Below, one piece after another: positions 25,720 through 37,043 of a DNA stretch of 64,000 nucleotides. Position 1 is the stretch's first letter. Each line of letters opens with the position of its first letter. The notes beneath the pieces are model-generated. The model ran no database searches. It worked only from the letters and a program-made list of their open reading frames with translations, and had not been told where the DNA came from. This stretch comes from Chrysomallon squamiferum (Eukaryota; Mollusca; Gastropoda; Neomphalida; Peltospiridae): positions 12,887,083 through 12,951,082 of the forward strand of contig CM022670.1 in NCBI GenBank assembly GCA_012295275.1, in the 5' to 3' direction. The translations under genes were made by a program, and so were the position numbers.

Positions 25720-25979
25720 TTTTTATTATTACTTTTTTTTTAATCTCAACATTGTGACTTTGATTACAGTGCATATTACATATAAATAAATAATAAGTGT
25801 AAAAATGGACCAAGCAATTTTTTTTTATGTTTGCATTTGTTGTTTTTTCAATTTTACTACTACTAATAATAATAAGTTGACTTTTTTTCTGAGTTGTCTT
25901 CCTGATCTATTCAGTATTTCAGTCTCATATTTCTTTTTAAAATTTTCCTGCACTGAGTTTGATCATCACAATTTTTCAG

Positions 25980-26184
25980 AGTCTCTGACATTCAGTCACA
26001 ACTGTCACAACTGCGCACTCGTCTCTACAGCAATGTCATTCAGCGGTTGTTGTCCAAGACATATGTGGAAGAAGGGAAAACAACAATACGTCGAACCGAG
26101 GTTGTGACTGAGGTGAGGTTAGTGGAGACTCACCCAGCTTTCAAACATGTCCAGGACTGTCTTGACTGGATTGAAGAAAAACAG
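25980..26184 (+). CDS. MACF1/shot: Plakin domain exon: second spectrin-like repeat
   Basis: Phase 2 in, 0 out. It encodes RVSDIQSQLSQLRTRLYSNV and ends HVQDCLDWIEEKQ, the usual loop and next helix of the plakin repeat. Confidence 0.95.
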
Positions 26185-26500
26185 GTATCAGTTATCTGCC
26201 CTTACTGTTTCAAATGTCACAGTCCGTATTTTAATGCTATATTGACTTGTAATTAAATTTATGTACAATTATTGTCATTAGAAAAGGTTATGCAAGCTTT
26301 GAAAACTGATTAAATATTCTAGAATAAAAATCTAAGTTGACAGTGGACAAACAAAATGAAAGGACAGACATTCAAAGTAGAAAAGATATCCAAAATTAAA
26401 ATTAAAAAAATTAAACTAATCTTTTAAAAAATTGTTTTCATTGTTTTCTTGTTTCATACTTTCTTTAATATTAAGGTCTTTGTATGCTGACTTTTTTTAG

Positions 26501-26629
26501 AAACACCTTGAAAATGCTGAATATGACAGCGATGTTTCCAGAGTGGAATCTCTGATTCAGGCACATCATCGTGAGCACCAAGAAGTTCTAGCATTCCGTA
26601 AAGAAATTGACAGATGCATCAATGACAGG
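26501..26629 (+). CDS. MACF1/shot: Plakin domain exon (43 codons) with unusual donor GTCAGT
   Basis: Starts KHLENAEYDSDVSRVESLIQ and ends in CINDR. Phase 0-0. The frame fixes the end at 26629, making the donor AGG|GTCAGT. This keeps GT but departs from the A/G usual at position +3. Confidence 0.9.
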
Positions 26630-26812
26630 GTCAGTTCGTGTTTCAGGGTTTCCTTGTAATGATAGTTTTTTAAACTTGAAGTATTTTTTAACTTTTTATT
26701 AGTTTTATTTTTTTTTAAATTTTATATGCCTAATTTTCTGTATTTTTAACGTGTGTGTGTGTGTTTATATATATATATATATATACTTAATGTGCTGCAT
26801 TTTTCCTTCTAG

Positions 26813-26890
26813 AAAACCTTGTCATCTGAAGAACAGAAACTCTACACACAAACATTGTCCAAAGTAGAAGTGGCCTATTCCCTGTTATCT
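26813..26890 (+). CDS. MACF1/shot: Plakin domain exon (26 codons)
   Basis: KTLSSEEQKLYTQTLSKVEV then AYSLLS, a spectrin-repeat helix ending at GTAAGT. Phase 0-0. The preceding intron is only 183 bases. Confidence 0.92.
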
Positions 26891-27316
26891 GTAAGTGTAT
26901 TATTTTTTTATTCTGAATAGTTTGCTTTTCATGCTGCTTAAGACAAAGTAATGACTTATTCAATCTAAAAAAATTAACTATATCTTTTTTAAGCATGTTG
27001 CAATCTGAATATTGAATAACTTAAGTTAAACTAATTTTTGCATAATTCCATTGAAGAATTCAATAGTTAGACTGCTTCATTGATGTGTTCCCTGCAGTGG
27101 CTGTTTACATTTCTATATAAGACCTCAACTAATGAGTTTTCCTGTAGGAAGATACATCTATAAAGGATTTCTTAGTTCCAGCTGGTAGTGATAACCACAG
27201 AGTTCAGATTCTTCTTTATTTTTCAGAAATGATTGTTTGATTCATGATAATTCTTGATACCAAATTGTTTATCTATCACTAAACAAATATTCATTTTTTT
27301 ATCTTTTAATTCACAG

Positions 27317-27478
27317 AACACATCAAATCGGCGTCTCAGATGTCTGGAATCGCTTCATGAATTCCTTCAGGCTTCCATGCAAGAACTCATCTGGCTTAAT
27401 GAGAAGGAAGAAGCAGAAATCCGCAGAGACTGGGGATCCAGTAACCTCAATATTGCTGAAATTGAAGACCAACACAAG
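27317..27478 (+). CDS. MACF1/shot: Plakin domain exon: third spectrin-like repeat
   Basis: Fifty-four codons, phase 0-0, with RRLRCLESLHEFLQASMQEL followed by IWLNEKEEAEIRRDW. The I.WLNEKEE.E..RDWG phrase is a hallmark of plakin domains. Confidence 0.96.
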
Positions 27479-27678
27479 GTACTGAAAGAAACATCAGTGG
27501 TCTGACTATATTTTAAAAATATTTCATTAGTACTTGCAGCTAAGCTAGTAAAACATAAAGATGCAGATAATAATCAGATGTTGTATTCTTTACTACTGTA
27601 ATACATTGCTGGAAAAAATTAAAACATTGAGTCAGATATTTGATGTTAATGTAATGGATGTTTTTTTCGTTTTTGCAG

Positions 27679-27783
27679 AGTCTGGTTCGACAACTTGAGG
27701 CTCAGGAGTCACAGTTCAATGCCGTCCAGGAAAAAGGAGGAGCCATGATCCTTGACAGACACCCAGCCTCAAAAATTGTTGAA
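27679..27783 (+). CDS. MACF1/shot: Plakin domain exon: third repeat, later helices
   Basis: Thirty-five codons, phase 0-0, LEAQESQFNAVQEKGGAMIL then DRHPASKIVE. The HPA...IE phrase is conserved in plakins. Confidence 0.95.
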
Positions 27784-27927
27784 GTATGTGTTTGTTAGCA
27801 TGTTACTTTATCTTTTCTCTGATTGCTCCACTTGCTTAAACAGAACATTTATTTTGAATTATTTCTTTATACTTACTTCTTCTTCTTCTTCTTTCTAAAT
27901 CCCATTTATATTTTTTTTTTTTTACAG

Positions 27928-28023
27928 GCTTACATGGCAACAATGCAATCTCAGTGGTCATGGTTGCTACAACTTACAGCCTGCCTGGAAAATCATCTCA
28001 GATATTCCACATCATATGTACAG
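27928..28023 (+). CDS. MACF1/shot: Plakin domain exon: repeat preceding the SH3
   Basis: Thirty-two codons, phase 0-0, AYMATMQSQWSWLLQLTACL onward, with the QW.W.LQL..C.E.HL signature of this plakin repeat. Confidence 0.96.
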
Positions 28024-28341
28024 GTAAATTTTAAATTCTTTTTCTTCACTTTATCCTCCTCTTTTATTATTTCTATAACTGTTACTGTTGTTGTTGTTAA
28101 TTGAATCTTCAAAGCAACACATTATTTTTATTTTTTTTAATGTAATATGAATAAATAAACAATAAAATTAAAGAGATAAGATAACTTTTATACTTTTATA
28201 AAGTATATCCATTGAAATTTATACTTCTAAGAAATTGAATGTAATTTCTAAAGTTCTCTTATTTTAATTAACATTTATGTACAGTATAAATGTGATTAAT
28301 AACTTTTAAATTTCTTTATTTTTTTATTTTTTTAATATTAG

Positions 28342-28464
28342 TTTTTCGAAGAATGTCATCATTGTGACCAGTGGATAGCACGACAAACTGACCAGCTACA
28401 AAACCGGTACGCACGTGATGTTGTGTCCAGCGATGAAGGACAGCACATGATGAGAGATCTGCAG
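28342..28464 (+). CDS. MACF1/shot: Plakin domain exon between repeat and SH3
   Basis: Forty-one codons, phase 0-0, FFEECHHCDQWIARQTDQLQ and onward to MMRDLQ. Confidence 0.94.
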
Positions 28465-28847
28465 GTACATTAGAGCAAAATATTAAATAATGTTTTGTAT
28501 ATTATTTGTTAACTCTCACTGTGTTTAGTATAAATTATTAAATTTGGCTTTAATTTATTTATAAAAATCATTCATTCTTGGTTTTATTTTATTTTTTATT
28601 TTTTTTCTGTTTACTTTAATTTTATTTTTCTTTATATGACTTGTAATACTTATTTTATTTTATTTGTTTCATTTTTGTTATTGATGTTCTATTTTATTGT
28701 TTATTTGTATTATTATTAATTTTCAGTTTATCTTTTCTTCATTTACTTTTTATTACTGGTGTTTCATTTTATTTTTATTTTTTTATTATTATTAATTTTC
28801 AGTTTTACTTTCATTTTATTTCACTTGATTCATTTAATTATTTTCAG

Positions 28848-28997
28848 GCAGTACAGGAGCAGATCAAAGAATATGACCGCCGGGTTTCTTCTCTAGTTCT
28901 CCGTAGCACAGAGATCTTACCTATCCCCCAGCGCAGCCAGCCTGTGAGAGGAGGCTCAGTCAGGGTGCAAGCTCTGTGTAACTGTCAGCAGACAGAA
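28848..28997 (+). CDS. MACF1/shot: Plakin domain exon carrying the start of the SH3
   Basis: Fifty codons, phase 0-0. A helix beginning AVQEQIKEYDRRVSSLV leads to LPIPQRSQPVRGGSVRVQAL and CNCQQTE. The VRVQALCNC segment is the first strand of the embedded plakin SH3. The usual ALYDY aromatic residues are replaced by cysteine and asparagine. Confidence 0.96.
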
Positions 28998-29434
28998 GTA
29001 GGTGGATTTGAATTACCTGTTACAACAACAGACAGGCTACCTGATACAATTTAATAGTATACACTGCACAGTCTGTTAATATAGTATGCTTGAGCATGAC
29101 AAATATATAATTATTTTAGTATTTCAATAATGAATAATAAATAATAATAAATAAATAATGTTGATATATTATTATACAGCATAAAGTCTTTTTAAGTAAT
29201 TTGTTTTAATACTGTTCAAAACAGACCAGTATAAATGTATTATTAATAAAGTATAATAATATACAGAACAAAATCTGTTTATATAAATATTATTAAAATG
29301 AGGAAAGTGTATTTAAACAACTAGTGTTATTAATATTTTATCAGTAAATTCAATGATGTTTATTTCAGTAGCAGGCATCAGTAAATCTGATAATGTGAAA
29401 TAATTAATCAGTTAAATTTGATTATCTTATTCAG

Positions 29435-29497
29435 ATTAGTTTCCAGAAAGGAGAAGAATGTATTCTGTTAGACAATTCACAGCATGCAAAATGGAAA
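29435..29497 (+). CDS. MACF1/shot: SH3 middle exon (21 codons)
   Basis: ISFQKGEECILLDNSQHAKW plus K, phase 0-0. It is the RT-loop to distal-loop part of the plakin SH3, near-identical in pattern to family SH3s (KG.EC.LLDNSQ..KW). Confidence 0.96.
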
Positions 29498-29760
29498 GTG
29501 AGTATCATTGTGTTAATAATCTCACTTTATTAACAATACAACCTGAATGATTTGTAGCCATTATTCATTATGGATAAAATTAAAAAGTTTTCCTGTTGAT
29601 AGATAATTTTTATATGGATTTTGTGAAATCTGCTGGAAATCCAGAACGTTTTAATGTTAAAATAATGTTCAGTTATGAATTTTCAATTGTTTTACCTGAT
29701 TACCATGTATTTTTAACACAGTCTCTTTGTAATATTAAATAACAATTAATTATATTGCAG

Positions 29761-29852
29761 GTGCGTACAGCAGTGGGACTGGAGGCTGTTGTTCCTTCTG
29801 TGTGTTTCATCATCCCTCCTCCCGACCCCGACGCCATTGAAAAAGCTAACAG
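29761..29852 (+). CDS. MACF1/shot: SH3 end exon
   Basis: VRTAVGLEAVVPSVCFIIPP then PDPDAIEKAN and a split Arg codon. The VP.VCF.IPPP ending is diagnostic of the spectraplakin SH3. Phase 0 in, 2 out. Confidence 0.97.
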
Positions 29853-30054
29853 GTAAATACATATCTAATTTATATTGATAGATTAATGAATCATTTCTTG
29901 TTTTCTTAGTTCTCTGTGCAGTTTAATTGAAATCAGAGAGAGAGAGAGGTAACAGCCCAGCATCACTGAAAATATTGAATCACTTTACATGTGAATGTTA
30001 CATAACTATCCTACAATTTGTTGTATTATAAAAGAGTTAATTTTGATCTTTCAG

Positions 30055-30169
30055 GCTGAAACTGCAAATAGAACATCTACAGAATCTGTGGAAAACACAA
30101 CAGAGAAGAGTTAGATTGAACATGGTGCTAGCAACTATCAGACTGGTCAAGGGCTGGACTCTTAAACAG
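30055..30169 (+). CDS. MACF1/shot: Plakin domain exon after the SH3
   Basis: RLKLQIEHLQNLWKTQQRRV onward to VKGWTLKQ, the helix that packs behind the SH3 in plakins. Phase 2 in, 0 out. Confidence 0.95.
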
Positions 30170-30300
30170 GTACTGCTCTTGTTATTGTCTTGTATATGAT
30201 CCTTGTCAGTGCAGATGTATTTATTTTTGGTTATCAGGAGCTGGAATGCTCAGTTTGAAGTTTTATTTAACAGTAAATTTTAATCCATTTCTCATTCTAG

Positions 30301-30475
30301 TTTATGTCGATGGACCCAAGTCAGAGAGAAGCTATTTGGCGAGCTCTGAAAGATGATGCTGAAAAACTTCTGTCTCGTGGTTCCAGTGGTGACCCTGATC
30401 TCATATATCTGGAGAGAGAACTCCAGGAATGTCACCAGATCTTCCGTCAGCTGTCAGCAGAAGCAGCAGCAGAAG
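30301..30475 (+). CDS. MACF1/shot: Plakin domain exon
   Basis: Starts FMSMDPSQREAIWRALKDDA and ends in LSAEAAAE. Phase 0 in, 1 out at AAG|GTGAGT. Confidence 0.94.
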
Positions 30476-30540
30476 GTGAGTGATCAGATACACAAAATAC
30501 ACACTGATACCTTGACTTGATAATGTTATCTCAAACATTG

Positions 30541-30646
30541 AAGTGTGTATGTGTGTGTGTGGATGTGTGTATGTGTATATATATATATATATATATAAAT
30601 AAGAAATTGAGCTGTATGGTAATTTTGTTACTTTTGTTATTATTAT

Positions 30647-30704
<58 letters not shown>
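30541..30704. repeat. TG and TA microsatellites in the following intron
   Basis: A TG-rich array (30544-30578) runs into TA (30577-30597), and a second pure TA array of about 25 units spans 30655-30704. Both start soon after a donor site at 30476. Confidence 0.95.
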
Positions 30705-30710
<6 letters not shown>

Positions 30711-30922
30711 TTTATTTTATCATTTGAAAGATTTATAATAAAGAACATATTTAAGCTATGTAGAGTTTAATACATAATAATTTATTTAAATCTTCCCTAA
30801 ACTTAAATAAAGTACAATGTTTTCATGTTGAATATGTTTCATGATTTTTAAATTTGAAATATTTTTCTCTCTCTCTCTCTCTTTTTTCATTCTTTTTTGT
30901 GTAACTAAATTGTATATTACAG

Positions 30923-31080
30923 AAGCTCGACAGATGAGGACACCATCTCAAGACTTTCTCCAACAGCTGGACACAATAAACCGAAATCTCAGTGCGTGTG
31001 ACCAGCAGCTGTCCACCTTGCTTCACAAACCAGTTCCAAACAGTCGAGACTCACTGAAACAGGCCACAGACAACTATGAT
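30923..31080 (+). CDS. MACF1/shot: Plakin domain exon
   Basis: EARQMRTPSQDFLQQLDTIN then LSACDQQLSTLLHKPVPNSR. Phase 1 in, 0 out at GAT|GTAAGA. Confidence 0.94.
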
Positions 31081-31407
31081 GTAAGAGTCTCATGTCTAAC
31101 AGTTACTATATATGTGGAAGTTGTGATATAATACTAAATGGCAAATTAGTTATGAAATTCAGTTGATATTTTAGTATATGTAATGTCAAAAATATTCACT
31201 GTCCAGGTTCCTGTTTATTTTGTTGTATATATGTAAATTAATTTTTTTAAATAAACTAACTAACTGTACAATTAGAGAACAAGACCTGTTAGTCGTTCCT
31301 GTTTAGAATCTTTGTAGTTACTTTTGGTAATATAAAGATGTCAATTAAGTATTATTAGTGTAAATATTGATGTTGAGGTGATAGTGTGAATTTTTTTTTT
31401 TTTTCAG

Positions 31408-31568
31408 GTTTTTGACAACAGCATGACTTCATGTGAGAACAGTGTACAAGAACTCCAGGATTCCTACCTTTCAATGACACCACAGACCTCTCAAGTTGAA
31501 TCTCGACTAAATCTGGTTGTACAGAAATTTGATCAGCTCAAAGCAATCTCTCACATCTATGTACAGAG
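31408..31568 (+). CDS. MACF1/shot: Plakin domain exon: later spectrin-like repeat
   Basis: VFDNSMTSCENSVQELQDSY onward, ending AISHIYVQR with a split codon. Phase 0 in, 2 out. Confidence 0.93.
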
Positions 31569-31839
31569 GTAATTCCTTCTCCCTTTTGTTTTTATAATTA
31601 ACTTACTTTTTATATAAATAAGAAATTATTTATTTCAAAAAATTCATTTTTACTTCTATTATTTTTCTTTTGTTTCTTTTTCTTTTCTAATTTGTTTTCT
31701 GTTTTTGCTGGCAGGCGAGAATTTGTTTATTGTTTTTATTTGTAAATAAATTTGTCATTGACTTTATTTTATGGTCTTGTTTACAGATGATATTGTTTTT
31801 GTTAATTTTTGAGTGACAAAAGAACATTACTATTTTCAG

Positions 31840-31978
31840 ATTGAAGAATGCTGACCTTGTAGTTTCTGGTTTAGAAGAAGTCAAACAAATTGTCTCTGAC
31901 TATGAAATAACACTGGCATCTCATGAAAACATGACATCAGAGCTGAAGGGTCTTAGAAATCTGAAAGAAGAACTCCAG
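31840..31978 (+). CDS. MACF1/shot: Plakin domain exon ending at a GC donor
   Basis: LKNADLVVSGLEEVKQIVSD onward to LRNLKEELQ. Phase 2 in, 0 out. The reading frame and next exon require the exon to end at CTCCAG|GCAAGC. No usable GT donor occurs before an in-frame stop. Confidence 0.92.
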
Positions 31979-32393
31979 GCAAGCTTTATAAAATAACTGT
32001 TATTATCAAAAAGCCAAAGTATTAAAATTATTTTCTTATTAAAATTATTTTCTAAGTAAAACATTTATATTTAACATGATATCAGGAATTTTAATTTATA
32101 GAAAATAGCAACAAATTATGCTTCTGATATAGTTTTGAATAGTTATTTAAAGTGATACTGAAAATTTTAATGTACAATAAATGGTAATACGTTATGATTC
32201 TGATACAGCTAGGATTACTATGTTTTGGCATATATGTAATCATAAATTTGCATATAAGGAATTTGTACCACTTGAGAAGTGAATACAGTATTTTGAAATT
32301 CTTAATTTATATGGCCAAGTATACAAATACTGTAGTATTTATAAAATCAAATTTATTCAAGAAAAGAAATAATGTTTTCTGTTTTGCTTCCAG
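31979..32393 (+). other. GC-AG intron (415 bases)
   Basis: Begins GCAAGC and ends TTGCTTCCAG. The flanking exons join in phase 0 as KEELQ-DLQTSIQ, a continuous helix. The AG|GCAAG donor matches the established GC-AG subclass of U2 introns. It is the only non-GT donor in the traced gene. Confidence 0.88.
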
Positions 32394-32584
32394 GACTTAC
32401 AGACCTCAATACAGCAGCAACAACCCAAAATTGACGCATTGAAACGTGATACTGTAACACTGAGAACTCTTGTTGAGAACAGTCGACCTGGTCTCACACA
32501 CCACCACGATGTGGACACCATTGAAAAAGATGTTGAAGACGTTGGGGTCAGATGGGATAATGTGTGCATCCAAGTTGTTGAAAG
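32394..32584 (+). CDS. MACF1/shot: Plakin domain exon
   Basis: DLQTSIQQQQPKIDALKRDT then VENSRPGLTHHHDVDTIEKD, ending in VVER with a split Arg codon. Phase 0 in, 2 out. Confidence 0.95.
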
Positions 32585-32952
32585 GTATAACAAATATTTG
32601 TAGCAAGAAGAGTATATGAAATTCATTATTAATGTTGGTTTTATAGTGACAAAAAACAACTACAAAAAAACCAACAACAACAACATAAATAAAAAAATAA
32701 AAAAAAAAAATAAAAAATTAAAATGGGATGTGTATAAATTGGAGTCTATATGAATCCTAGATTGAAAAAGAAAATAACTAAAAAATAATGGTATTTAAAA
32801 CATAAAATTGAATGATTAAAATAATATTTTTACAATTTAAACAAAGGAAGTATGCCAGTAATGATGTCCAAAACAAGTTTTATTATTATTATTATTACAA
32901 AGTTATAATTCTTCTTCTTCTTCTTATGATTATGATTATTATTATAATGCAG

Positions 32953-33112
32953 GTTGCGTAGTGTAGACACTGCTGTGGACCATGCCTCTCTCTATCAGAA
33001 TGGCCTAGTTGGAGAACAAGACTGGATAGATCAGATGCAGGCCAGGATAGAAACTCAGGCTCCACTTACTGGCGATGTTGACCAGGCCAAGAAATTACTA
33101 GAACCATCCATG
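32953..33112 (+). CDS. MACF1/shot: Plakin domain exon
   Basis: RLRSVDTAVDHASLYQNGLV then EQDWIDQMQARIE. The repeat continues with a conserved W. Phase 2 in, 0 out at ATG|GTACTG. Confidence 0.94.
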
Positions 33113-33478
33113 GTACTGAAATCACATTTAAATACACATAGTTTTATTCTTTGCAGTGGTTTTAGAATAAAATAATAATAATGTGTTTTCTTTAAAATGT
33201 TTTATATTAGGCACTTTTCTTTTCAAAAAGAAAACAAAAGTAATAATAATAAAAAAAAAAAAAAAAAAAAAAATCCTGTTAGTCATTAAAAAAAAAAAAA
33301 AAGGAGTATTAGTAACCAAAAATCCCTTCAGTGTAAGTTTTTAATGAATGATTATCAGATATACAGTAAACATTTATTCTACATATTAATTTAAGATGAG
33401 CATTCATTTTATGAATTATTAACGTCAGCTGTTAAATTATATCCACAAGTTTGACTGGTATAATGTGATATTTTGTAG

Positions 33479-33562
33479 GCAATCTACAATTCACTAGGAG
33501 AACGCAGACATCAAATAGAATCAGTAAATCGACATGGAGGCCAGTACATCAGAGAAGCCAAG
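33479..33562 (+). CDS. MACF1/shot: Plakin domain exon (28 codons)
   Basis: AIYNSLGERRHQIESVNRHG then GQYIREAK, phase 0-0. The N.HGG.YI.EAKI.D phrase continuing into the next exon is conserved in spectraplakins, which confirms the 5.1 kb intron that follows. Confidence 0.95.
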
Positions 33563-33689
33563 GTTAGATTTGTTTCTTTTTTTACTGTTGATTTTTTCTT
33601 CATTACTCACTTTCTTCTTTTGCAGGATTTTTATTTCTATTTTTCTGAATTTTTTATTTTTTATATCACTTTGGAATAGAAGACACATC

Positions 33690-33780
33690 GATGCATGCAG
33701 AGTGAACTAAAATAAAGCACATTTTGATGCATGATGTGTGAATTAAAATAAACCATGATGCATGATGTGTGAGCTGCATG
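33690..33780. repeat. Short minisatellite with GATGCATG units
   Basis: GATGCATGATGTGTGAATTA and close variants begin at 33690, 33726 and 33757, spaced 36 and 31 bases. Confidence 0.8.
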
Positions 33781-35002
33781 GCAGATTTTGTTTGCCAGAT
33801 TAAATGTTTGTGATGCACACAGCACAGTTTTGTTTGCACTTTACTAAAGCATGATATGTGATAAAAGGAATTAAGCAGTGGTGATATGATTAAGGCAGAA
33901 CTGAAACATAGTAGTGTACTAAAATGTGACTAGAGTCTAACGTGTGAATTCATAAATAAAATATTTTATTTTAATGTGCCAACTAATGATACTGACAAAC
34001 GAGACATTTCTAAGTTAAGATGTAAGTCAGAGTATAGTAAAACAGTATTGTTTTCTACCACAGGCACCAAATGTTTGTTTTTTAACAATTTTTTTATTTA
34101 TTTTCATTCACCTTTTGAGTAATGGATGATTGCTCCTTTTGTCTCCTGGTATATGATGTTGCCTTAAAAAGAATTTAATGTAGCTAGTAATCATCCTATC
34201 ATACTTACATATTGTTATTATTATTTAGATTGTTGTTAACAAAACCTGGCTTGGTTTGTGACAATGATAATTTTGTTTTGTTTCCAATTATTTATTATTA
34301 TTTTATTTTGATTTTGTTTTATTTATATAATTATATTTAAAAAGAAAGAACTATATGAAAATTATTAATGTATTAGATATGAAATTAGTTAAATTTTCTT
34401 TGGTATATAGAAAATAACATGTCTTCATGTAACCTTGACCTTTGACCCAATCTAACACTACTAGCATTCTCATCCCCATTACCCAGTGTCCTTCATTCTT
34501 AGCATATCCTTTCTTGAGGGTTGTCATGCTTCAGTTTGAATTTTATTTTTTCTCTGTAGCTGAAAAAAAAATTGTAGATATCTGTTTTGCTTTGTCATGT
34601 AATTTTTCTGTTTGATATATGCATTTTTGAAAATAAACTATTCTGCCTCAAAGATATTTTTAGTTTTTCTCTTTTTTGTGAATGCATTTTTATTATTTTA
34701 TTAGCCTTGTGATGACAGTCTGTGAAAAACAATATTCTGTTTCTTTTGTTTTTCTTATGTTTCATTTTTTTTAACAATCATCTGTTTTTTTCTTTTATTT
34801 TTTCAACATTTGCAGCTTGTTTTGTTTAGTTTACAGCTCCAGATTTGTTTTTGATGCTTGCCAACACCGCTTGCGACATACATTTTTGGTTTCTTTTATT
34901 TTGACTACTTACAATTTGCACAGCTCATTTTGCACAAGCTTTCTACTGCAAATGGAGGCCATTGGCTAGTTCGTGGCTCCCATCAGGAGTAAGTAACTCT
35001 TG

Positions 35003-35397
35003 GCAGCTTGTTCTCTCAAGTGGAAAGTTGTATTTTATGATTAATGAATTTTACAGTTTTAATTCTTGGAGACATGGTTAATGTTATTATTTTATTTTAT
35101 TTTATTTTATTTTATTTTATTTTTAAAATTTGTTTGTATGTGTGTTTTGGATTATTTAAAAAAAAAAAAATATGAAAATGAAAATAATAAAAACCTGTGA
35201 TTTTTTAAAAACAAGGAAGGCCAAAATAATGACAGTTGATTACAAAATTATTTAAAATTTATGAACTTTGTGGTGTGTAGTAAATAACAGCATTTTAATA
35301 CTTGAAATAATTAGTGCATTTATTTTTTAATCTGCTTTATTTATTTCTGTTGTATCAGTTACAGTAGCAACCTTTCCACTTGAGAGACTAAAGCTGC
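35003..35397. repeat. Inverted repeat pair, MITE-like or hairpin-forming
   Basis: TCTCTCAAGTGGAAAG (35012-35027) has its exact reverse complement at 35372-35387. GCAGCTT (35003-35009) is matched by AAGCTGC (35391-35397). With small indels the similarity extends to nearly 40 bases per arm. The interior is unique AT-rich sequence with a TTTTA array and no coding frame. Confidence 0.75.
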
Positions 35398-36982
35398 TAG
35401 TAGCAGTATATAGTTTGTAGACCATTAAAAATAATTAAATATGTTAGTCATTAAAAAAAATATAGTATAACACAGTTGTTAGTGATGCATTATAGGTGAT
35501 AATAATAGTAAACTAATATGTTGAAATTCTGAGTATGATATTAAATAAATTGATGTTAATTGGAGAATTGGTGATTATTACTTAACCTAGGCAGTTAGTG
35601 ATCTTACACTAATAGTGATTCTAGGCTGTCAAGTTATTCTTTTACTTACATTGTGCAGATACTATTCATGTAGATAGCAGAAATAATGTTATTTTATGTA
35701 GTTTGATATTCTTGCTGATTAACTGGCAACAGATTTTAGAGTATCATAGTGAAGTATAAGGCAGTGTCACAAGCATTTATTATTGTTATTATTTTTTTTT
35801 TTTTCCATATCTTTGCATGTCTCTGCATTACATTCTTGGCATGGCTTTGAAGCTCTGTGCTAATTGTCTTTTTGCATGTGCTTTTATGTGTTTGTTATAA
35901 CTGTAGGTTGTGGTTACATAACATTTTTATATGTGAAATAAAACTGATGGAAAGAGTTGCTTGTTTGTGAAATAAATTATAATTTTATTTTATTTTTTGG
36001 GGGGAGAGGTGTGTTTGACAGATATCTAAATAACTAAATTTTGACTGAAAAATATTTTATTTTATTTTATTTATTTTAATTTATTTCATTTTGTTTTTTT
36101 TTTTTTTTTTTTTTTTTGAAAATGGAATCCTTTAATATTTATTTTCACAATTTTAGAATATTTATTCCCAAAAAAAAATTAACGTAATAAAAAAGACCTA
36201 AATTAAATTTAAATAAAAAAAAAGAAAACATTATATATCAATTCTCAAGGATTCTTCATGTCTGCTTTAATTTTTTAATTTTTTTTTTACTGCAAGTGAC
36301 ATAATATAGAGTTAGAATTTCTTTATTTAAATCTTCAAATTTTGAACTTAATTGCTACAATTTATTGATTAAAATATATCAGTTTCTCTATGCAGAAAAA
36401 GCACATGACAAATTCTGAGAATTTTATTATTATTTATTTTACATACATATTTTTTTTACACTCTCATTAACCCACATTTGCATGAATACTAATCTCCCCT
36501 TCTAACAAACTAACATTGTTACTTAATAATTTAAATTACATTACTGTATTTATCCAGGAGTTAACAATTTTGCATAAAAATAATGTGGGTACAACAAGAA
36601 TCGAAATACAGAACATTGAAACAGAAAAGGGGCTAAAAATAAAATGAAGAAATGAATGGTAAAATGTAATAATGTTCATACACAACAAATAAAACCATAT
36701 GCTGCAATCTGATCAGTAATTGTTAAAAAACAAATTTGAAAAATTGTGCCTTAATCTTCTGATACAGATTTATCTTTTAGGCAATCCATTTCTATTGGGG
36801 GTGGGGTGGAGTATTGTTTTTTTATTACACTTTTAAGTGATCTCATTAATGTTATTTATAGCACATAAAATGTTTTCCTATTTAAATCAAAGATCATGAT
36901 CCAAGCCAGGGATTGGTTGATTTTGATACATCCATTTTCATCATTTCATTACAACTGAAATAGTTATATATTTTCAAAGTTG

Positions 36983-36983
36983 A

Positions 36984-37042
<59 letters not shown>
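36983..37042. repeat. ATT microsatellite
   Basis: About 20 uninterrupted triplet units. Confidence 0.97.

Positions 37043-37043
<1 letters not shown>

Larger units (their letters stand above)
21383..33478. other. Short introns of the CH2 and plakin region
   Basis: Twenty-four introns separate the first 25 core exons. They run from 144 to 969 bases, all AT-rich and almost all GT-AG (one GC-AG). They contain only simple repeats, poly(A/T) runs (for example 33252-33273) and the 61-base duplication. No extra exon with suitable phase was recognised. Confidence 0.85.

Noticed and set aside
34924-34988. tRNA-derived SINE head, from GTTCGTGGC resembling a B box
   Set aside because: The A box is poor and no tail or second copy was seen. 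Kept only as part of the orphan exon and inverted-repeat finding.
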